From NCBI GenBank assembly GCA_020216805.1, contig JAIWNN010000005.1:1-10000 (forward strand): a stretch of DNA of 10,000 nt. The letters are read 5' to 3'. Positions 6,376 to 10,000 of the stretch are shown here, one piece after another (the stretch's first letter is position 1; each line of letters opens with the position of its first letter). The translations under genes were made by a program, and so were the position numbers. The notes beneath the pieces are model-generated. The model worked only from the letters and a program-made list of their open reading frames with translations. It was not told the origin of the DNA and did not search any database. The DNA is from Desulfarculus sp. Lineage in GTDB: Bacteria; Desulfobacterota; Desulfarculia; Desulfarculales; Desulfarculaceae.

Positions 6376-9126
6376 CTAAATTGGCACTACGACTGGTGGT
6401 CTAAGCAACAGGTCCACCGCCTCGCGGGCGCAGGCCGCCAGGCGGGGATGGGTGTGGGTCAGGCTGGTGAGCTGGCGCAGGTTGTCGGCGGTGCGGTAGA
6501 CCAGGTTGGCCAGGTCACCCTCCCCCGCCCCGAAGATGGCCACCACGTCGGCGAACTCGCTGCCCAGGGCCCAGGCGAAGACCGCGCTGGCCGCGGGCAT
6601 GGGCATCACCGGGGTCGCGAAGCCCCACTGGCGCATGCGGTCCTGAATGCCGTCCAGGGCCCGGCGCAGGCGCGCAAAGCCATCGTTGAGACGCTGGCTC
6701 AGGTAGCGGGACTCGGCCTCGCGCTCGCGGTCGTCCACGAACAGGGCCACCAAGGCCGCCAACAGCACCGGGTCCTCGTCGGGCAGGGCCTTTTGACGGA
6801 TGGCCTCGGCGATGAGGATGGGCTGGTCCAGGCGCAGGTTGCTGGCCCAGACTCCGTCCGGCAGCAGCCGCCCCTGGGCGTCCACGAAACCCTCGGCCCG
6901 CAGGAACTCCAGATGGCGCACGAAGTCGTACCAGAAGGCGTGGCTCTCCTCCTGGACCCGGTTCATGGCCGCCTCGGCCTGGTCCATCAACTGGTGCATC
7001 TCCTGGCGCTGGTCCAGGCATTGCTGGGCCAGGGGGCAGGTCTCGCAGGCCAGACTGCCCAGTTCCTCCACCACCCCGGCTAGGCGCTCGTCCAATTCCT
7101 GGCGCTCACGCTGGCCCAGGTCCGCCAACTGGGGCGGGGTCAGGGGCCTGGGGTTGGCCGGTATCTGCTCCAAGACCGCCTGGGCCAGCATCCGTCCGCC
7201 GCCGGCGTGGGGCAGGTCCAGGACCTCCTGGAACACCCCGGCGACTTCATCTAAGGGCACGAAATCCAGGCGCGGCCGTCCCTTGCTCAAGCGGCGGTCG
7301 GGGACCAGGCTCACCGCCAGCATCCCGGCCTGGTCGCCCTCGCTCTCCCGTCGCAGCACCGCGGCCAGGGAGCCGTACATGTCCATGAAAACCCTTCCCC
7401 GCACCAAGGAGGCCCAAAGGCCGGAGCGCTGGGAGACGGAATCGCGCTCCCGCTCCAGGCGGCGGCGCAAGTTCTCCAACTGGCGGCGGCGGCGGCGCAC
7501 CACCGCCTCCTCCGGCCCGGCGCAGGCGGAGTCGGCCAACAGGGCCGACAGGGCCTTGAGGGCCGGTTGGGGGCCGGTGGCCGGGGGCTGGCCCCCGCCG
7601 CGCTCCTCCAACCGCTGGAAGGTGGCCAGACTCAGGCCCAGAAGCTGTTTGACCTCGGCCGGCCGCTGGCTCAGCAGCAGGTTCAGCACCATGGAGAAGT
7701 TGATGTGCAACTGGCTTTGGATGGGCTCTGGGGTGGAGCCCAGCAAGCCGGCGATCAGACGCACGTCCTGATAGGGACCGGGCACCACCAGGCAAAAGCC
7801 GATGTTGTCCATGCCCCGTCGGCCGGCCCGGCCGGTCATCTGCAGCAGGTCGGTGGCGGTCAGATCCACGAAATCGCGGCCGTTGAAGCGGTCGCTCTGG
7901 GTGATGACCACGGTGCGGGCCGGAAAGTTGACCCCGGCGGCCACGGTGGAGGTGCTGAAGATGACCTTCAATAGGCCGCGCTGCATCAGGCGCTCCACCA
8001 TCAACTTCCAGTGGGGCAGGTGCCCGGCGTGGTGGGCGGCCACGTGCAGGTGGCGCAGGTAGCCAAGGTGGGGGTGGTTGGCCAGGAACGGATAGCGCTC
8101 CAGGAAATCGTCCACCTCGGCGTTGAGCCGCCGGCGGAGCTGGGGGTCGATCTCCAGGCGGGCCGAGGCGACCTGAGCCAGGGCGTTGTCGCAGTCCGAG
8201 CGACTTTTCAGGAAAAAAATGCCCGGCAACAGGTCGGCGTGGTCCAAGGCGCGCAGGATGTTGGCAAAGGGCGGCATGTGGGGGGTCGGCCGCCGGGGCC
8301 GAGAGGCGCCTTCCTTGTCCAGCCAATGGCGCACCTGGGGAAAAAGCCCGCCCCGGCTGGAGTTGAGGGGGGTCAGCTCGCCGTCCGGAAAAAGAAAAAG
8401 GGGGAACAGGGGCACCGGACGCTGGTCGCTGAAGACGGTGACGCAGGACTCGGCCCGCACGAACTCCAGCCAGCGGGCGATCTGATCGGCGTTTTCCACC
8501 GTGGCCGAGAGGAGCAACAGGCGCACCCGCCGGGGCAGGTAGATGATGACCTCCTCCCAGACCACCCCGCGCTCGGGATCGCCTAGAAAGTGGGCCTCGT
8601 CCAGCACCACCAGGGAGGAATCTAGGTCCGCGCCGCGGTACATGGCGTCGTAGAGCTGGTTGCGCAGGATCTCGGTGGTGCCCACGATCAAAGGCGCGCC
8701 CACGTTCTCCTTGCGCTCGCCGGTGAGGATGCCCACTCGCTCCGGTCCAAAAACATCGCCGAATTCGGCGTACTTGGAGTTGCTCAGGGCCCGCAGGGGG
8801 CTGGCGTACCAGGCCCGCTGGCCCTGGTCCAGGGCCGCCCGGATGGCCTGCTCGGCGATCCAGGTCTTGCCGCTGCCGGTGGGCGCGCTGACCACCACGT
8901 CGTGTTGGGCCAACAGTTCGACGGCTTGCACCTGGAAAGGGTCGGGCACGAAGGGCGCGGCCTCGGGCACCCCGATGGCCTGCAGGACCGGGGTCAGCCT
9001 CCGGTTGATTCGCGGTTCGAACCGAGGGGAGGCGTCTTCGTGACGCGCCCGGGTTTCGGAGTGGGCTTCTCTGGAATTGCGGCTCGGTTTGCGCTTGCGG
9101 GATCGCTTGAAGTTGGCTGGCGTCAA
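6376..9126 (-). CDS. Ski2/Mtr4/HelY-like DExH helicase with DSHCT-type C-terminus
   Basis: A 916-residue superfamily 2 helicase, likely an ATP-driven 3'-5' RNA (or DNA) unwinding enzyme in RNA processing or decay; the substrate is inferred from the family only. The first 40 residues are basic and probably disordered. The core has Walker A APTGSGKT at 81-88, DEAH at 176-179 (LDEAHFLGD), SAT at 207-209, the STSTVAAGVNFPAR motif V (391-404), and motif VI QMTGRAGRRG (429-438). Residues about 545-565 are a charged helix. A Cys cluster C694-x2-C697-x5-C703 is reminiscent of the one in HelY-type bacterial proteins. The end (about 730-916) matches the DSHCT pattern, including GEGDLANLVYRTADNLRQL. The start is TTG 9124-9126: no ATG exists before residue 162 and a strong GGAGG lies 7 nt upstream. 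The gene follows the PAS-protein gene by 127 nt and probably has its own promoter. Long open frames on the opposite strand are shadows. Confidence 0.95.
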   Translation of the reverse strand: MTPANFKRSRKRKPSRNSREAHSETRARHEDASPRFEPRINRRLTPVLQAIGVPEAAPFVPDPFQVQAVELLAQHDVVVSAPTGSGKTWIAEQAIRAALDQGQRAWYASPLRALSNSKYAEFGDVFGPERVGILTGERKENVGAPLIVGTTEILRNQLYDAMYRGADLDSSLVVLDEAHFLGDPERGVVWEEVIIYLPRRVRLLLLSATVENADQIARWLEFVRAESCVTVFSDQRPVPLFPLFLFPDGELTPLNSSRGGLFPQVRHWLDKEGASRPRRPTPHMPPFANILRALDHADLLPGIFFLKSRSDCDNALAQVASARLEIDPQLRRRLNAEVDDFLERYPFLANHPHLGYLRHLHVAAHHAGHLPHWKLMVERLMQRGLLKVIFSTSTVAAGVNFPARTVVITQSDRFNGRDFVDLTATDLLQMTGRAGRRGMDNIGFCLVVPGPYQDVRLIAGLLGSTPEPIQSQLHINFSMVLNLLLSQRPAEVKQLLGLSLATFQRLEERGGGQPPATGPQPALKALSALLADSACAGPEEAVVRRRRRQLENLRRRLERERDSVSQRSGLWASLVRGRVFMDMYGSLAAVLRRESEGDQAGMLAVSLVPDRRLSKGRPRLDFVPLDEVAGVFQEVLDLPHAGGGRMLAQAVLEQIPANPRPLTPPQLADLGQRERQELDERLAGVVEELGSLACETCPLAQQCLDQRQEMHQLMDQAEAAMNRVQEESHAFWYDFVRHLEFLRAEGFVDAQGRLLPDGVWASNLRLDQPILIAEAIRQKALPDEDPVLLAALVALFVDDREREAESRYLSQRLNDGFARLRRALDGIQDRMRQWGFATPVMPMPAASAVFAWALGSEFADVVAIFGAGEGDLANLVYRTADNLRQLTSLTHTHPRLAACAREAVDLLLRPPVVVPI

Positions 9127-9131
9127 GAGGG

Positions 9132-9140
9132 CTCCTCCCT
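9132..9140 (-). promoter_or_regulatory. Strong ribosome binding site that fixes a TTG start
   Basis: On the - strand AGGGAGGAG covers 9132-9140, with the GGAGG core at 9134-9138, 7 nt before TTG 9126. The strength and spacing decide for TTG as the helicase start, as no ATG or GTG in the right frame offers a comparable site. Confidence 0.75.
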
Positions 9141-9148
9141 GGGCGCCA

Positions 9149-9177
9149 GATTTACATTAGCCGCATGATTTGTGCAA
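9149..9177 (-). promoter_or_regulatory. Weak candidate promoter of the helicase gene
   Basis: On the - strand TTGCAC (9172-9177) and TAAATC (9149-9154) are exactly 17 bp apart. Each matches the sigma-70 consensus at only about half of its positions. Transcription would start near 9142 and give a leader of about 16 nt carrying the ribosome binding site. The position is sensible; the match is weak. Confidence 0.33.
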
Positions 9178-9236
9178 CCCGAATTGTGCGAGCAGACGTG
9201 CGGGGTTCGAATAGTTGTCCGCGCCGTTTCACTAAA

Positions 9237-9250
9237 TTGACCGTGATCAA
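9237..9250. promoter_or_regulatory. 14-bp near-palindrome between PAS-protein and helicase genes
   Basis: TTGACCGTGATCAA is a palindrome with one mismatched pair outside the 2-bp centre, located 3 bp beyond the stop codon of the PAS-protein gene and about 60 bp upstream of the weak helicase promoter. It could be a regulator site; no known operator is recognised. Confidence 0.28.
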
Positions 9251-9253
9251 CGC

Positions 9254-10000
9254 TCAAAGACGGCCAAACCGGAAGCGCTCGATCTGTTCATCGCCAATTT
9301 GATATAATTTTACAAGCACTTGGCGATCCAGGATCAATACCAACCATTTCCATCCATTATCCGCCTCGGGCAAGGTGAAAAGCAACTCCAACGATTTGAC
9401 CCCGCTGGGTTGTCCCGGGGTTGGGCGATAAAGCTCCAGCAGGCGGTAGACCCCGGGCTGGCCGTCGGTGAGGCTCTGACTGGCGTAGATGGACCCTGGC
9501 GGTGGCAGGGGAAAGGATTGGGGGTGGGTGGAGGCGCCAGCCACCACCCGATTGGCGGAGTCCAGCAACAGCGCGCCGCGATAGAGGCCAGCAGGGTTGT
9601 GCTGGGCCAAGAACTGGCTGATCGCTCGCGCCAGACCGGCGACGCCGTGCTCGGCGTGGGCCTGTTCCAACAGGCTCTGGAGCAGGAGACAATCGCGCCC
9701 CATCTCGTCGCGGGCCAACTGCTCATGGACCGTGAAGTGGGCTTGGCCCCGATCAAAGGGCGGGATGTCCCAATAGGCCGCCGCCGCCACCAGCGACAGG
9801 ACCAGAACCACGGGCAGGGCCCAGCCCATCAGCCGACGATGGCGTCTAAGAATGTTCTCGCTGCTGGTGACATCGCGACCGATGAACACCAACCCCACCA
9901 GGTCGTGCCGGCCGTCGCGCAGGGGGCTGAGGTTGACCTGCACCTGGCGGAGCCCCTTGATCGGATGGGCCACCCTCAGAATGGCGACCGCCTCCCCGGA
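9254..10000 (-). CDS. PAS-domain membrane protein with C-terminal exported domain, cut by right edge
   Basis: The frame is open to the right edge, so only the last 248 residues are seen; a GTG at 9973 is internal and not the start. Residues 1-48 are the end of a PAS domain (QVQVNLSPLRDGRHDLVGLVFIGRDVT split over about 19-45, the usual last two strands and the RDVT end). RRHRR then precedes one membrane helix (LMGWALPVVLVLSLVAAAAYW, about 57-77). The positive-inside rule puts the PAS domain in the cytoplasm and the last 170 residues outside. That tail has a Cache/PAS-like look (YRGALLLDSANRVVAGA; later LELLFTLP and WLVLILDRQVLVKLY) but no family is certain. No kinase, GGDEF, EAL, HAMP or methyl-accepting region follows before the TGA. 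It is a likely sensor; any output domain must lie N-terminal, outside the window, or in a partner protein. It lies upstream of the helicase with the same orientation. Confidence 0.7.
   Translation of the reverse strand, partial: SGEAVAILRVAHPIKGLRQVQVNLSPLRDGRHDLVGLVFIGRDVTSSENILRRHRRLMGWALPVVLVLSLVAAAAYWDIPPFDRGQAHFTVHEQLARDEMGRDCLLLQSLLEQAHAEHGVAGLARAISQFLAQHNPAGLYRGALLLDSANRVVAGASTHPQSFPLPPPGSIYASQSLTDGQPGVYRLLELYRPTPGQPSGVKSLELLFTLPEADNGWKWLVLILDRQVLVKLYQIGDEQIERFRFGRL

Noticed and set aside
6448..7083. 211-codon + strand frame antisense to the helicase, and similar frames to about 9168
   Set aside because: The helicase frame carries all family motifs; these are opposite-strand shadows with low-complexity composition.
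9013..9024. Perfect palindrome CGGTTCGAACCG
   Set aside because: It lies inside the helicase coding sequence, is short, and nothing else suggests a site.
9199..9220. tRNA T-loop-like GGGGTTCGAAT
   Set aside because: The flanking bases cannot form the T-stem and no cloverleaf can be built around it.

Overview
The window is about 65% G+C, densely coding, and has intact sigma-54-type regulation. Codon use and gene content suggest a soil, sediment or aquatic Deltaproteobacterium-type organism (Desulfobacterota or a relative). That placement is an inference from style; no gene here proves it. There are no RNA genes, CRISPR arrays, transposases or phage genes, so this looks like ordinary chromosome.

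Left part (1-2654, + strand): a two-component locus with three genes in a row. It holds the C-terminal end of an NtrB/ZraS-type sensor histidine kinase (cut by the window edge), a small exported helical protein of the ZraP/Spy/CpxP type, and a complete sigma-54-activating response regulator of the NtrC/ZraR type. Together they look like a ZraPSR-style envelope-stress or metal-stress circuit, with the periplasmic partner lying between kinase and regulator. A hairpin at 2625-2646 separates the regulator from a convergent small gene and can serve both strands.

Middle (2731-5992): a 62-residue Cys-containing protein of unknown function on the - strand is divergent from a 503-residue aldo/keto reductase on the + strand. 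The reductase has a complete catalytic tetrad and a roughly 150-residue helical insert in its barrel. Next is a 169-bp AT-richer, dyad-rich leader and then a secreted clan GH-A glycoside-hydrolase-like protein. No evidence links these three genes to one another or to the two-component locus.

Intergenic 5993-6375: 383 bp without a credible gene. It contains several hairpins, including a perfect 12-bp stem that overlaps the hydrolase stop codon and a GGGCGGGG/CCCCGCCC palindrome that resembles a dispersed intergenic repeat or terminator.

Right part (6376-10000, - strand): a large Ski2/Mtr4/HelY-like DExH helicase with a TTG start and a strong Shine-Dalgarno. It is preceded by the 3' part of a gene (cut by the right edge) encoding the end of a PAS domain, one membrane segment and a C-terminal domain predicted to lie outside the membrane, with no visible output domain.

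No clear new defence or mobile system was found. The best leads are the interleaved kinase-chaperone-regulator locus, the barrel insert of the reductase, the small Cys protein, the unassigned secreted hydrolase, and the PAS-membrane-exported-domain protein.
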